Below are positions 1 to 10,533 of a DNA stretch of 34,093 nt, piece by piece. Within the stretch, counting starts at the first letter, position 1; the number at the start of each line of letters is the position of its first letter. The position numbers were made by a program, and so were the translations under genes. The DNA is taken from the NCBI GenBank assembly GCA_026260175.1, contig JAKCWW010005927.1, positions 1 through 34,093 on the forward strand, given 5' to 3'. Source of the stretch: Reticulitermes lucifugus. Its lineage: Eukaryota > Arthropoda > Insecta > Blattodea > Rhinotermitidae. Below the pieces are notes generated by a model, which was not told where the DNA came from, made no database searches, and saw only the letters and a program-made list of their open reading frames with translations.

Positions 1-60
1 ATTTTTTAGCCCTCTAAAACTGTAAAAAGGGTGCGCATTAGATTCGAGAATATACGGTAA
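1..60. repeat. Possible terminal fragment of a DNA transposon
   Basis: A stretch at about 27-56 (GGGTGCGCATTAG followed by TTCGAGAATATACGGTA) resembles a DNA-transposon end that I recall as pogo/Tigger-like. A related string, TTCGAGTAAATACGATA, lies at about 16668-16684. This is weak evidence; it sits in the last visible UPB1 intron. Confidence 0.25.
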
Positions 61-163
61 ATAAGTAATTTCATTATTTTAGTTCAAATTTTAAGTGGAG
101 CTAATATGATTTATGCATTAATATTTAACGAAGACTGGCTCACCAAAACAATTAATAGCTTAC

Positions 164-356
164 CGGAGTGCGACTGCCATCAGGGGCAGCAATGTAACTG
201 GAACCATAAAAGTATTTCAGATCTCGGTGAGGTGGTAATCCATCTCCTGTTGAGAACTCATTTGGGAATGTTTCAATGCCAACACGATTTATTGCAGCAG
301 TGAAGTATCCATTGGCAATAGCTGCATTACGTGCCTCTATTCCCCACAAGGGCTCA
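164..356 (-). CDS. UPB1: UPB1 coding exon 7
   Basis: This exon encodes residues 267-331 and contains [29 protein letters not shown] and [17 protein letters not shown], all collinear with the family. It ends in phase 0 at donor GTAAGC (163-158). The next exon is not present between 1 and 163. Confidence 0.95.
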
Positions 357-3300
357 CTGTTATGACAGAGCAAATAATAACAGTAATCCTTTAAAGATGA
401 ACATTAAAGTGAAAATTAAAATGCCAATAAGTTAATGCCGTACAGGGAAATAGTCCTGGTTTGTTCTGAGACCCATACAGAACACATAAATGCACTGTGT
501 GGGCAGAATACAATTTGTTAATGTTAAACCTAGTGGTACATAAAGTAACCACTAGGCCTTAATGGGAAGTCAGGATAATGTAGTTGGCACAACAACTAAC
601 TATGGGCTGGGCGGTCTGGGATTCGAATCCCGGCATGGGCAACAGATTTTCTATTCTCAAAAATTGTCCAGAGCATGGTTCTTCTGCAGGGGTAAAGTGG
701 CTGGGGTGTAAAATGGACAGCTCATTTTTATCTACTGCCGAGGTTAAGTATGAGTGGAACTATGCTTCTACTCTCCCTGTATGCCTTAATGACATGGCAC
801 GCTTGAAAGGGTTAGGCCCCACAATATAGAATTTCAACTGAAGGATGCAGGCTGGTTCCCATATGGTCCAGAGATTAGAGCCATTTATAAATTTTGGTAA
901 CAAAGAATAATATTCTGAATTCACTTATACAGATTTCTTGCAAGTGTGATTCGAGTGTTGGATTCCAGCCCTCCTCCTGTCAAGGTAAAGTACCTATAAT
1001 TACATATGCACATTTCACATAAGCAGTACCTAGAAAACTTACTGCAAAAAGCAGATATGTGGAAAACAGTTCATGCTAATGAACTTCCTGAGTTCCTATT
1101 TGCCATTATTAATTACTTCTTGTAGAAAACAAAAAAATAAACTGCACACACTGACCGAACTGACCTGACTATCATAACACTTCATACTGCTGCCCTCAGT
1201 AAAATTTATTGGAACTTGATTTTGTTCCATGCTGGAAACTTCTGATTATCACGTTATATAATGCCAGGCAAGGCTGACTCTAATAAACTGCATACATGAT
1301 AAACAGGTTTTATACTTCATAACTGAAATATTCTCAGCCTAGTCTTTTCAAACTTTAATTACATTTTATACACTGATATAAATGTTACTTTTGAAATGAA
1401 GATTCAAGTTCTGTGGGGTGTGACACTGTGTTGTTGGGTGAGTAGTTCCCAATGTTTCAGGATCACAGTGCCTTCACCTTCAGGGTCAAATTTGAACTGC
1501 TTGGCCCTGAACATGAAGACACTATGACCTTTTTAAATATCGGAGACTACCTGGCCAATGATAAAGCATGCACTCCAGAAGACTTGAATCTTTAGCGACA
1601 CCACTGTGAGAACCTCAAATATCGCACGATTTTTTAAATGACTGAAATGTTTTGTCGGTATTATACTTGTCTCAGTAGTCCAGACAGAAACAAAATATTC
1701 ATACTAATCCCACTTTAAGGTGCTTTTGGCTGTGACATCAATACATTTCACCAATGACTGCCAGTAGTGTTCACCAATAAATAATTTGTGAAAGAAATAT
1801 TACTTGTAAATAGTCTTCACTCGAAAACAAGCTATCAAATTCATTTTCATTTGCTGACTCAAACGACAAAGATAATAGCTGGTACAAGAAGATAAGACCT
1901 ACATTTTATGCCTGTTTTCTCATGATGTAAATAATCATGATGATTTGATAAGAGTTGTGTCTTGCTAATGACTTTTGAAAGATATATTTTCTGGGGTCAC
2001 ACAAAATTGAAAGCAAAATATCATAAATCTAACTATAATTAGGCACAGGAAATATACTGTTGCAGACTGAAGCATTAGTATTTAACCTTTCACATTGCCA
2101 TGTGGGACAAAGTTGGAAGTCAGATATAAATGCCAAATGTCAAAGGTTGAAACAAATAAATGTGGTCAAAGTCAATGTTTAACAAGATACAACTCAGAAC
2201 ATATGATGTACACTGCAGAGTGAAATCCCAATCTCAAGTTCCCTGAGCAAACAGTGGTCTTTAAAACTATACTGATGAAAATGATATAAGGAAATTTAAT
2301 ACTGGGCCGCTGGGACTAAGCAAATTGAACACTACATGCGGGAGAACAAAATAATGATGAATTTGTGTCATTGTACTTTGAACTATTGCGTTCTGCTGTG
2401 CTATTAACTAATAATTATCACACTAACAATTCCCTTTCAACATATCTTTATTGACAAATATATCAGACTGTATATGGTGATGACCTAAACATGGCTCGCA
2501 CAAGCTGAAACATCTTGGCAATTATAAATCAGTCCCACTCCTTTAATCCAGCAATTGAGGAAAGTTGTCCCATGACCGGAAGTCCTGCCATCTGTAACTT
2601 CCAGTGCACATACTAATTTTTTTACTGTATCTTGAATTTTCTGGACCTTACTGAGCCCACTGAGTTACTATAATGACTTAAAAAGATACAAAGATGAATA
2701 AAGAAGGTACTGCTGGCATCAGGAAACACATAACTTTAACAATTCCTCAGAAACTTGAAATAATTAGAAGGCTTGAAAGTGGTGAAAACTGAACAGAAGT
2801 TATGGCTTTATACAACAATGGAAATGGATTTTCAATCATCCATGATGTAAAGAACTGGAAGGACAAATTACGATCATTTGTGGTATTAAAGTGAAAGAGT
2901 GAAAGACATTTTCAAGTGACACACATTAAAACAGCATAAATTAGGGCAATTGGACAAGGAGTTGTCCAAGTGGTTTACAGCAATTCAGTCCAAAGTAAAA
3001 CCCATGACTTTGCCTATTATAATGAAAAAACTTAAATCTTTTTATGATAGAATGAAAATAACTGACAAGTGCCCATTCTCTGAGGGCTGGCTGTGAAATT
3101 TAAAAAACCAGCAGATGTGGGAGATATCCAAATGGAATATTCCTCTGATTAGTTGCACAGCCCTGATATAGGAGCAGTAACAAAAAGTTACCTGTAAGAA
3201 CTTAGGTCAGTATGGGTACTGTGAGATAATCCCGAATATATGATAATCTAGCACCCGTCCGTTCCTGTGGGTGCCAGATGAAATGAATTCATCTGTGTAT

Positions 3301-3469
3301 GTATGTCTGTATATGTATATATGTATGTTTATCAATACTTAATAACCAACTAAATGCACATTCATTTGAAACTATTTTAATGAATGTGCATTAAGTTGGT
3401 TATTAGGTACTGAGTGAAAATGCATGGTGAAAGTACTATAAAAATATATGTATGTGTATATATATATAC

Positions 3470-3518
<49 letters not shown>

Positions 3519-6500
3519 AAGCTGTGTTAAACAGGAATTGTGTGATAATATTGTCTCAGGGTATTGAGAATCATTTACTATATGCACTGTGTCCACTGTC
3601 CTGTGTTAAAAATAAAAACAACACATTTTCTTCTAACATGGGGTGTTGGACAAGTCCAAAGAGGAAATGATTCCAAATGTGATATACCATTATCAGAATC
3701 CTATAGAATTATCTGATGGTTTATGATCATCATTCTAACACAGAATAAACAAGTAAAATATAAAGACTGCAGTATTTATATTCACCAGCACAAGAACTTA
3801 AATTTCACTCAGATATGCCTCTACATATATGTAAACACACACACACACACAGATATATATATATATACACACACACATATAAGTTAAATTTCTGGCACCA
3901 CAAAATTTTCCTATTTGTCAGATGTAAATAGCCCATGTAAAGTGGCAATTAAAGTCATCCAACAATCAGGTATAGGTGAACTATATAATAGGTACACAAA
4001 ATGAAGATGATAAATGAGCTTGTAAATGCTTGTAAACCAACTACACAAGTCTAGCCGAGCACTTTGTGGACCCACACTTAATTTTGAATTACTAGATTCT
4101 TTTAATTGCCAAATACAGATACAACTAAACGTATGCATATGACATGAAATCCAAGCAGCAAAAAATCATAACTACAGGTATGGAAGGTTTTCAAAAGTTT
4201 GGAAACATAAATACAAGTACAAGGCATGTTTATGGTGAAAATACCAGATGGATTGGTAAAATGTCATTTGGAAGACCAAGAAGGACATAGAAAGACGGTA
4301 TTATGATAAAACAGAGGAAGCACTGTGAAGATGGGAGATTAGTGGAAATGGCTCAGCATTATGTCTAATGACAACCTTTTATATTACCAGTGTTGATCAT
4401 TTGGAATGTCGTACCAGTATTAATTATGTACTTTAAAACAACATTAAAATGGATTTCTCAGCTTTCGTTAGGAAGAACTAAATACAAGTCCTTAACATAA
4501 TTCGTCAATCCCAAACCTATCGTGTTCTGATCTGAATACCATAATTAAAATTAAAAAATGTATATAATCTGGCATATCCTAAAACCAAATATTTTTCTTT
4601 AATGTGGCAAGGGTCACACTTTCCACTTTGTTTTGCCACATCACCAGAACCTCACCTGAGGGGGGCAACTGTCGCTGATGGGTTGAAAACAATCTCAGCT
4701 CCATTCACTCCAAACATGAGCCAGTTAAGGGGATGATGACGTCCGAAACAAATGTTGACAGCAATTCGACCAAACTGGGTCTATAAAGAAGATGACTCTT
4801 TAAATAAGAACCACAATAGGCAATGGCATATTGGGGAGGCACAGGACAAAGCACTATCTTATATCCGACATTTCTGATGTATAGAAACAAGTGCAAAAAT
4901 TGCCTACACATTCCATCACCATTCAACATTGCCAAACTTAAACCCTTTTCTAATCTAGTTTTCAGTATCTATTATCCTGCTGTTACATTCATTCCATTAA
5001 AAATTTTTCCACTTCCGTGTTTAAATCCACTGTTTCCCACAGAAACATTAAATGGCAATTCCACTCCTATAAACTTCACTTATATAAATCCAAGGTTCTG
5101 AGTGCAAGTGTACTGCAGAAGGCACAACAGCAAAGTTTTTATGTACTTCACAGCACTATTTCAGAGTTAGATATTTCATTCAACAAATAGAAGCACTTGA
5201 CTCTCAGTCATGTTTGCACTAAAGAGGGCTGGAGGTCATTAAATCAGGTTCCTTGAAGTTAATATAGTGTGAAACATCAATTCTACAGACATACTCTACA
5301 GAGGCTATACTTAGTAGCGTTTAAAAAATCAGACTTTAGAACGCAACAGAAGTTAATATCTCTCTGTCTTCCTTGCAATTAATATATGCAGTAATGTCTG
5401 GAATCACTGGATTCATTTTCAAACTCTTCAAGAAAATGATGCAAATAAAGAAATATACAAAACACCTTTAAAAACTTTCCAATGTTTCTCATTTAAACCA
5501 AAATGATATGGTGTTTTAAAAAATACATTAAATGTTTCATTGGGTTCTTTAATGTAGTTTTTCCCTTCCATTCCCATTTTTATGTTGTCCCACCAATTAA
5601 TTATACATGGAAGAAAAAAAATCTGGCAAGGTAAAGATATGTGAATTGTAAAGCAAAGAATGAGCATGTGAGTTAAGAATATCATCGCCTGGGATGAGAC
5701 ACTGTATTTACTGATGCTGCAGAGGAACTTGCTACCTCCATTTTCAACTCCAAAGATGTGATCTAGCTGTCCATATGTTAAATCTTTCAAATATGAACAC
5801 TATTACTCTGAGTTCAAATCCAGCCACCAGCCACTAGAGTAGTGAGGGATTTAAAATTCTCTAATCCCACATGATAAAAATTAACCGAACTTAGACATTA
5901 CTCATGTTTCCTGAGCCTAGCCAGTCAATAAATTCAGTGAAAGTGACATACACTATTCATTTATGATTGCTTTGGACAGAGGTACATCACAACAATTTCA
6001 TTACTTTGGACATTAATCCACCATTAAAAATACAGTATTTCAGAAAATGGTTCTGTTTCCATCTTTAGGCAAAGGGAAGCCCTGATGTGAGCAGTCCATT
6101 AGAAAGAGCTACTTTCAGTCACCTGTGTTTACTGCATTGGGTTTTGTATTTTCTGTTTTCTATCTATTTGAAGGGTGGTGTGTCCTTACCGACTGTTGGG
6201 TTTAAGCCCCACTTAGAAATATACACTTGGTACTGGAGTCAGTAACGTTAAGAACCAGTAATAATGGTAAATATACTGTCATATGTGTGTTGGAGGTTGA
6301 ACACTACATTATGCTATGTGATTTCCTCTTTCCAATATTTTTTATTCCTTCAAACCCCCAAGTTCCAACTCTGTACCAAGCTTGTTCAATACTAACCTGA
6401 AAGACTGGATGTCCAGTGTCTCCTTCCATATAATAATGAGATTCATTAAAGTCACCAATTCTAGGGATATGATTTTTACGATGCTTGCCCAAAACTCGAC

Positions 6501-7157
6501 CACAGTTTGATACTACCACTGTAGTGTTCCACAGTACATCCTCAAGATTTTCATCTCGTTCCAAGATGGAAGACAGAATGACCATGTTGTATTGTCGACT
6601 TAGCTGATGTAGAAGGAGTTTTAAATTAGTTAAAACTCAGAGCAGTTATGAACATAATTAAGTGAAACATAATTGGAGAGTGTTAAATGATTAAGATGTA
6701 AAACAGCAACAAAGAGTTACAGAAGAAATTACAGAAATAATGATGAGATTGGAGCAGAATTCATGAAGCCTACTTTCCTACTGCATAAATTACCAGTCAT
6801 ACAGACCTACCACTACTATTATTTTAAATTAATTTTAATTTTGTAAATAACTTATTACTTAAATATGGATTATGTCCGAGTGAAATTAGTCAGATATAAC
6901 CTCACAGTTTAAAACTGTTGTCATAGCTGAATTACAAGCAGTGTTTCACATATAATTTGTAGGTATTACCTTAACAGACCATAGTTTTTGAAGCTGTATT
7001 ACCATTCTTCATATCAGGACTCTACATGAAGTGTCACTAGTGTTGTTACCAGTTTACAAATTCACACATTTGTCATGTTATTCAATGGCATGACGTTCAC
7101 ATTTTGTGAAAATCAGTCAGCTGGTTCACTCACTCACTCACTCTCTCTCTCACTCCC

Positions 7158-7191
<34 letters not shown>

Positions 7192-7198
7192 GCACGCA

Positions 7199-7241
<43 letters not shown>

Positions 7242-8233
7242 CATGGTGATCTCATACGCATACTTTGCAAGATCTGATGTCAGATTAAAGTCTTCTGGGT
7301 TGTTATGCTGTGTTGACTGGCAATTATTTACCAGTCAAACCAGCGGTAACAACCCAGAAAACTTGAGTACACTGCACCTACTTTCTTTTCTTAACAACAA
7401 AAAGCAAGCTAATAAAAATGCAGGAAAATTTTTCCAAAGATAAATGCCAAGGACAGAAAAAATATGCAAGTGTTGAGGTTTACACACCAGCATGGTTGAT
7501 GACTTTGTTCTTCTGGGACATAACAAAGCATCATATCCCAGAGGAATGGAGTCCAGAAAAAAAATATCTGATTAAAAGCCATCACAAGCTCATATTAACA
7601 AACGGAGCACAAATGCGGGCATGGACAAAGACAGATATTAGTAAGCTAGGAAAGGTGACACATGGGGGCCATAGCATCTGCAGCACTGTGTAAATGAAAC
7701 AACATCTATCATCCCTTAAAGAGAAAGAGGAAGAAAACAGGATTTCTTGATCCCTCATAAGAAACAGCTGTATGTATTTCATATTTGTATTGTCTTATAC
7801 TCTATTCATACTTTGACGTGTGCTACAACTTTGTAGTATAAAGGATCAATGGAATGTACATAAATTCTATTCTATTTTTGAAATGAGGGTGGGGAGCACT
7901 ATGAAGCCAATACTTCAGCATAACAAAACACAGCGTTATTCTATATATACTTCTCAGAGGTCTGTAAAATAAAATCATATTCTGCATTTCTTAACAATAC
8001 AAATGTCAAACATACCTTCTGCACAAATTGTGTTGTAGGTCCATCCTCCGCAGATTCAGCAAACTCACACCAAGGCTGCTTCTCCCGTGTGCAGAAAGCA
8101 AATGGATATGCTGAGGCAGAAACAATAAAACTCAATGTAATTGGTATTTCCAGTACAAAGTACTCACAGTATGTTATTTACATTTTACATACACATACCA
8201 GGATTGTGTCAGCTCAAAATCTAAGTGTATATA

Positions 8234-8264
<31 letters not shown>

Positions 8265-9046
8265 GCCAAATGGTTTAAAAGAAAATTATAAATATGCACA
8301 ACACTGAAATAATCTATGGTAAGAACATCAAGACAAAACAATACATATTTTAAGTTCATAAAACTCACGCCACAACTCCTGGAAGCATATAATGTTCACC
8401 CCACAATATGCAGCAGCTTCAACTAATTTTGCAACACGATCAAAGATTGCCTCTCGCTGTTCCTTAAGTGGATCACTGGTGGGCCGCACAATGTGTGTCT
8501 GAATTAATCCCACACGTACAATTCTAAACACACACGAAATCACCTTTAATAAGAAAGTGTATTCTTAAATGTTGTTATTAATTACACAAACCATGCTTAT
8601 TTTAAAAATTACCTCGGTGTCCGTAACTGTTCATTGAATATAGTGCCAAACTTGTAAGCTTGTATCTCAAAATCATGTTTTTCTGCAAGTTTCTGTGCTT
8701 CTTCAGGAATGTTCAGAGTCCTGCTTAAAACAAATATTTTTAACAAATTAATAATACTGAATATTTGTTTCTCATAAAATGCAACTGTCCAAGTACTCAA
8801 GCAAAACAGCAATGTTTTGAATATTACTGAGTAGTGCATCAAAACCTCCTTCTCCTTTCCCATGAAAGATGAAACTGACATGAGAAATTAAACGCTCAAA
8901 GGCTTTACAGAATTATCTTGAAACAGTGTCACTTACGGCAAAATTTTGCCATAAAGGATTCTTTTTATTTCGGCCAGATCCTCTCCTTTCACGCTTCTCT
9001 CCAATAGCTGTTCAAGACTTTCGGTCTCTCCTTTAGCAGAAGCCAT
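164..9046 (-). CDS. UPB1: Beta-ureidopropionase, seven exons, 3' end outside window
   Basis: This enzyme hydrolyses N-carbamoyl-beta-alanine (and N-carbamoyl-beta-aminoisobutyrate) to the beta-amino acid, CO2 and ammonia, the last step of reductive pyrimidine breakdown in the cytosol. The joined exons give 331 residues from the ATG at 9046-9044: 9046-8937, 8720-8613, 8523-8369, 8110-8016, 6603-6397, 4780-4656 and 356-164. All junctions are GT-AG and restore frame. The nitrilase-fold triad is visible: Glu122 in NIICFQELW, Lys199 in HRKNHIPR and Cys236 in NICFGRHHP. Relative to human UPB1 (384 residues) they are offset by +3, and about 50 C-terminal residues are missing because the last exon lies left of position 1. 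The sequence stays collinear with the family with no internal stops. Identification is from recalled family sequence; the exon structure is read directly. Confidence 0.95.
579..835 (+). repeat. tRNA-derived SINE
   Basis: A Pol III B-box-like motif, GGGATTCGAATCCC, lies at about 618-631. The region downstream (about 660-800, with GCCGAGGTTAAGTATGAGTG) is similar to the body of two other copies here: about 17635-17735 on the plus strand and 21337-21569 on the minus strand. I could not fix the 5' edge or a target-site duplication. Confidence 0.6.
1391..1621. repeat. Foldback element, copy 1
   Basis: Inverted ends GAAGATTCAAGT (about 1399) and ACTTGAATCTT (about 1582-1592) enclose a body with CCAATGTTTCAGGATCA. 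The distal flank, GACACCACTG followed by GAACCTCAAATATC (1597-1621), recurs at 29367-29393, which shows a shared family with copy 2. Confidence 0.6.
2525..3270 (+). mobile_element. Decayed Jerky/Tigger-like (pogo superfamily) element
   Basis: Frames starting at 2694 and 2929 give pieces typical of this transposase N-terminus. One is a Psq/CENP-B-like helix-turn-helix ([18 protein letters not shown]). The other is a Tc5-type DNA-binding domain ([18 protein letters not shown], then [13 protein letters not shown]). There are in-frame stops at 2790 and after GEGWL-like residues near 3093, plus at least one frame change. No DDE domain is visible, so this is an internally deleted copy. TTTAATCCAGCA (about 2542) and GATAATCTAGCACC (about 3241) look like remnants of its terminal repeats. 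Boundaries are approximate. Confidence 0.75.
2694..3126 (+). pseudogene. Broken Jerky/Tigger-like transposase N-terminus
   Basis: The first 32 codons from ATG 2694 are open and end at TGA 2790-2792, where family members commonly have Arg. A CGA to TGA change (CpG decay) would explain it. The frame then shifts, and the second DNA-binding domain is read from about 2929 to 3093. Only about 130 of roughly 500 residues are present, so it cannot encode an active transposase. Confidence 0.75.
3336..3409. repeat. Near-perfect hairpin, 31-bp arms
   Basis: Arms 3336-3366 and 3379-3409 pair at 29 of 31 positions around a 12-nt loop. The length fits a pre-miRNA-like fold or a tiny MITE relic. A TA microsatellite follows. 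Confidence 0.75.
3463..3516. repeat. (TA)n microsatellite
   Basis: An alternating TA tract, slightly interrupted on its left side by TG and CA steps. Open frames of Ile-Tyr repeats through it are artefacts. Confidence 0.95.
3834..3880. repeat. (AC)n-(TA)n-(AC)n compound microsatellite
   Basis: AC repeats at 3835-3850, TA at 3853-3867 and AC again at 3867-3877. Confidence 0.93.
4230..4360 (+). repeat. Possible non-LTR retrotransposon 3' tail fragment
   Basis: One frame reads FGRPRRT, a stop, KDGIMIKQ and then [14 protein letters not shown]. This echoes the GRPRRRWEDNI...DLAQDR tail common at the C-terminus of arthropod LINE ORF2 proteins. A longer relative is at 24781-25130. It is short and broken, so the call is tentative. 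Confidence 0.4.
4656..4780 (-). CDS. UPB1: UPB1 coding exon 6 with catalytic Cys
   Basis: This exon encodes residues 226-266 plus two bases. It carries the nucleophile in [19 protein letters not shown] (Cys236) and then [13 protein letters not shown]. The donor is GTGAGG. Confidence 0.95.
4781..6396 (-). other. UPB1: UPB1 intron 5
   Basis: I found no exon or clear transposon. Two B-box-like strings, GAGTTCAAATCCAGCC (about 5811) and GGGTTTAAGCCCC (about 6198-6210), may mark old SINE fragments. A 120-codon minus-strand open frame (5790-5428) resembles no family I know and is probably chance. Confidence 0.6.
6397..6603 (-). CDS. UPB1: UPB1 coding exon 5 with catalytic Lys
   Basis: This exon encodes residues 157-225, phase 0 at both ends. 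It contains [19 protein letters not shown] and the catalytic lysine in [10 protein letters not shown] (Lys199), followed by [20 protein letters not shown]. Alignment with the family places the exon start at CTA (6603), upstream of the first ATG at 6585. Confidence 0.95.
6604..8015 (-). other. UPB1: UPB1 intron 4
   Basis: It contains the compound microsatellite at 7133-7238. A stretch at about 7700-7880 ending ATTCTATTCTATT looks like a LINE or SINE 3' tail with a short-unit repeat. No exon is apparent. Confidence 0.5.
7133..7238. repeat. (CT)n-(CA)n compound microsatellite
   Basis: CACT repeats to about 7141, CT repeats to 7178, then CA repeats with CGCA interruptions to 7238. This is the longest simple repeat in the window. 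Confidence 0.95.
8016..8110 (-). CDS. UPB1: UPB1 coding exon 4
   Basis: This exon encodes residues 125-156 and contains [20 protein letters not shown], which is close to invariant in beta-ureidopropionases. It ends in phase 0 with donor GTATGT. Confidence 0.95.
8228..8264. repeat. (TA)n microsatellite
   Basis: A TA tract with one CA interruption in UPB1 intron 3. Confidence 0.93.
8369..8523 (-). CDS. UPB1: UPB1 coding exon 3 with catalytic Glu
   Basis: This exon encodes residues 73-124 plus one base of codon 125. It opens the nitrilase domain ([12 protein letters not shown]) and carries the general-base glutamate in [11 protein letters not shown] (Glu122). The donor is GTGAGT. Confidence 0.95.
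8613..8720 (-). CDS. UPB1: UPB1 coding exon 2
   Basis: This exon encodes residues 37-72 plus two bases of codon 73, including [20 protein letters not shown], where family members have FELQGYAF and EEQLRRPR. The acceptor is GCAG and the donor GTAATT. The intron to exon 3 is only 89 bp. Confidence 0.93.
8937..9046 (-). CDS. UPB1: UPB1 coding exon 1
   Basis: This exon encodes residues 1-36 plus two bases of codon 37, starting [17 protein letters not shown]. The ATG is the only in-frame Met that gives the family N-terminus (a short helix before RILYGK). The donor is GTAAGT. A noncoding upstream exon cannot be excluded. Confidence 0.92.
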
Positions 9047-9335
9047 TACCTATCAATAGGCAATTCGAGAACGTGCAATTACTGGTAAAGACTGGGAGGA
9101 TTTACATATATCCTTACTTTTATATTTGTTCTTCGGGTCTAAATTCTCCATTATCTCCATATTTGTGACATCATTTTATCGTCCATAGAGTTCAAAGGTG
9201 ACTGTGACACGACTTTCTTATCAGTTCAAAACATGTAATTATCCACATCTGTTCATCAAGCGTACGTGCACACAATCACATTCAATTTTTTAGACAGTTC
9301 TAGTAATAACGATTTAGGACAAAATCACCATTGTT

Positions 9336-9407
9336 GGCCTGTTGGTCTAGGGGTATGATTCTCGCTTCGGGTGCGAGAGGTCCCGGGTTCAAATCCCGGA
9401 CAGGCCC
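9336..9407 (+). tRNA. tRNA-Pro (CGG)
   Basis: A 72-nt cloverleaf. The acceptor arm GGCCTGT (9336-9342) pairs with ACAGGCC (9400-9406), with discriminator C at 9407. The D-arm region GGTCTAGGGGTATGATT doubles as A box. The anticodon stem CTCGC/GCGAG encloses loop TTCGGGT with anticodon CGG at 9368-9370, which reads CCG. The T arm CCGGGTTCAAATCCCGG contains a consensus B box. There is no intron. All stems pair, so it is probably functional and transcribed away from UPB1. Confidence 0.96.
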
Positions 9408-9409
9408 AA

Positions 9410-9414
9410 TTTTT
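9410..9414 (+). terminator. Pol III T5 terminator
   Basis: Five T residues begin three bases after the tRNA-Pro discriminator base, as expected for RNA polymerase III termination. Confidence 0.9.
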
Positions 9415-10330
9415 ATATAATTCTCGTTTGTATAAAAATACATATGCTTACCACTGGTATAATTTCTATGTATTATCACACTATGTACTAATTCTCCAAG
9501 TAACAACAATTCTAGGCATTCCTGACTACTGTTACGTCTATCCATTTCGTAGCAATTCTTTTTGGAAAATATTGCCATCTGACGGTATGTATCACCAACC
9601 ATTTGGTTAACCCGAATGTGCTGCCATCTTGTACCTCGAAATTAATCCACAAACCGCTTGATCCGAATGATGGGAGCATAGATCACAGTTATAACCCGTG
9701 ATCCAAAACTTTAGGTCGCGGAGGTTCTATATGTGATCCGTTGGCCATACCAATGTGTATTAAGCATAGAATGAAACAAAATAAACAAACTTAGAGATCT
9801 GTGCAGAACTCATTACAGCCTACGTTTACCCATGCACAGGTCTGCACACTTCTGATCCATGCACAAATCTTCCACCTTGTTATGCCATTTGGTTTTTCTG
9901 CAGACTGCATTAACCACGGTTGAATTCAATGTACGTTACATACACATGTCGTGCACTGCATATATGTTACAATTGTGACACAACGGATGTGACGTCATAG
10001 GTACGTCGGTCGTCGTACTTGCTTTCAATTTACAGATATCAGGATCAACGTGTGGGTATGTTTACTGTCTAGCCCAGTACCAAATTCCACGTGCCTAGCT
10101 ACAACGCTTAATTTTTCTGTAGTTGTAGCCACTAAACCGAAATCCAAAGAAAATATGCGGACGGCCTCCATGTTGTTTTTTGGCCGTTTAAACAAATTTA
10201 GCAAAGGCGTGATTAACAACATGGGTGTCATACATCTCCAAGTTCGCGAACACGTCGTTGTTATTACTGATTCTTGAAATTACAAACCAAGGGTTTGGGG
10301 TGACGTAACGTTTATATTGTGTGTTTTGAA
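9415..10330. promoter_or_regulatory. CpG-bearing intergenic stretch with CRE-type motifs
   Basis: CpG dinucleotides appear denser at about 9880-10330 than in the surrounding AT-rich DNA (by eye). A full CRE palindrome TGACGTCA lies at 9990-9997 and a TGACGTAA variant at 10301-10308. This could be promoter DNA for an upstream noncoding TANGO2 exon or another transcript. Short open frames on both strands at 10025-10277 match nothing I recognise. Function is inference only. Confidence 0.3.
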
Positions 10331-10493
10331 AACTGGTAATTTAATTTAAATGTTTAAATAGGGGTGTCAGCATTGTGATCCTATAAGAGTGTTTCTGTCA
10401 TTAAGAAAGGACAGAAAATACGAAACACTGTTGTCAGGCGGAACACTATGTTCGCCAGTACTGCAGTGAACTTATTTTAATAAACACCCCCCC

Positions 10494-10533
<40 letters not shown>

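Larger units (their letters stand above)
357..4655 (-). other. UPB1: UPB1 intron 6 (4.3 kb), repeat-rich
   Basis: This is the longest UPB1 intron. It holds a SINE (579-835), a foldback element (1391-1621), a dead Jerky/Tigger-like element (about 2525-3270), a 31-bp-arm hairpin (3336-3409), TA and CA microsatellites, and a possible LINE tail (about 4230-4360). I see no further coding exon in it. Confidence 0.8.

Noticed and set aside
3372..3670. Ile-Tyr repeat open frames on both strands
   Set aside because: They are produced by the TA microsatellite.
5428..5790. 120-codon minus-strand open frame in UPB1 intron 5
   Set aside because: It has no family resemblance, and UPB1 exons 5 and 6 join seamlessly across it.
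7075..7443. Open frame through Ser-Leu and Thr-His repeats
   Set aside because: It is produced by the CT/CA microsatellite.
10025..10277. Overlapping short open frames on both strands in the CpG-richer region
   Set aside because: They have no recognisable domain. The openness may simply reflect higher GC content with fewer stops.
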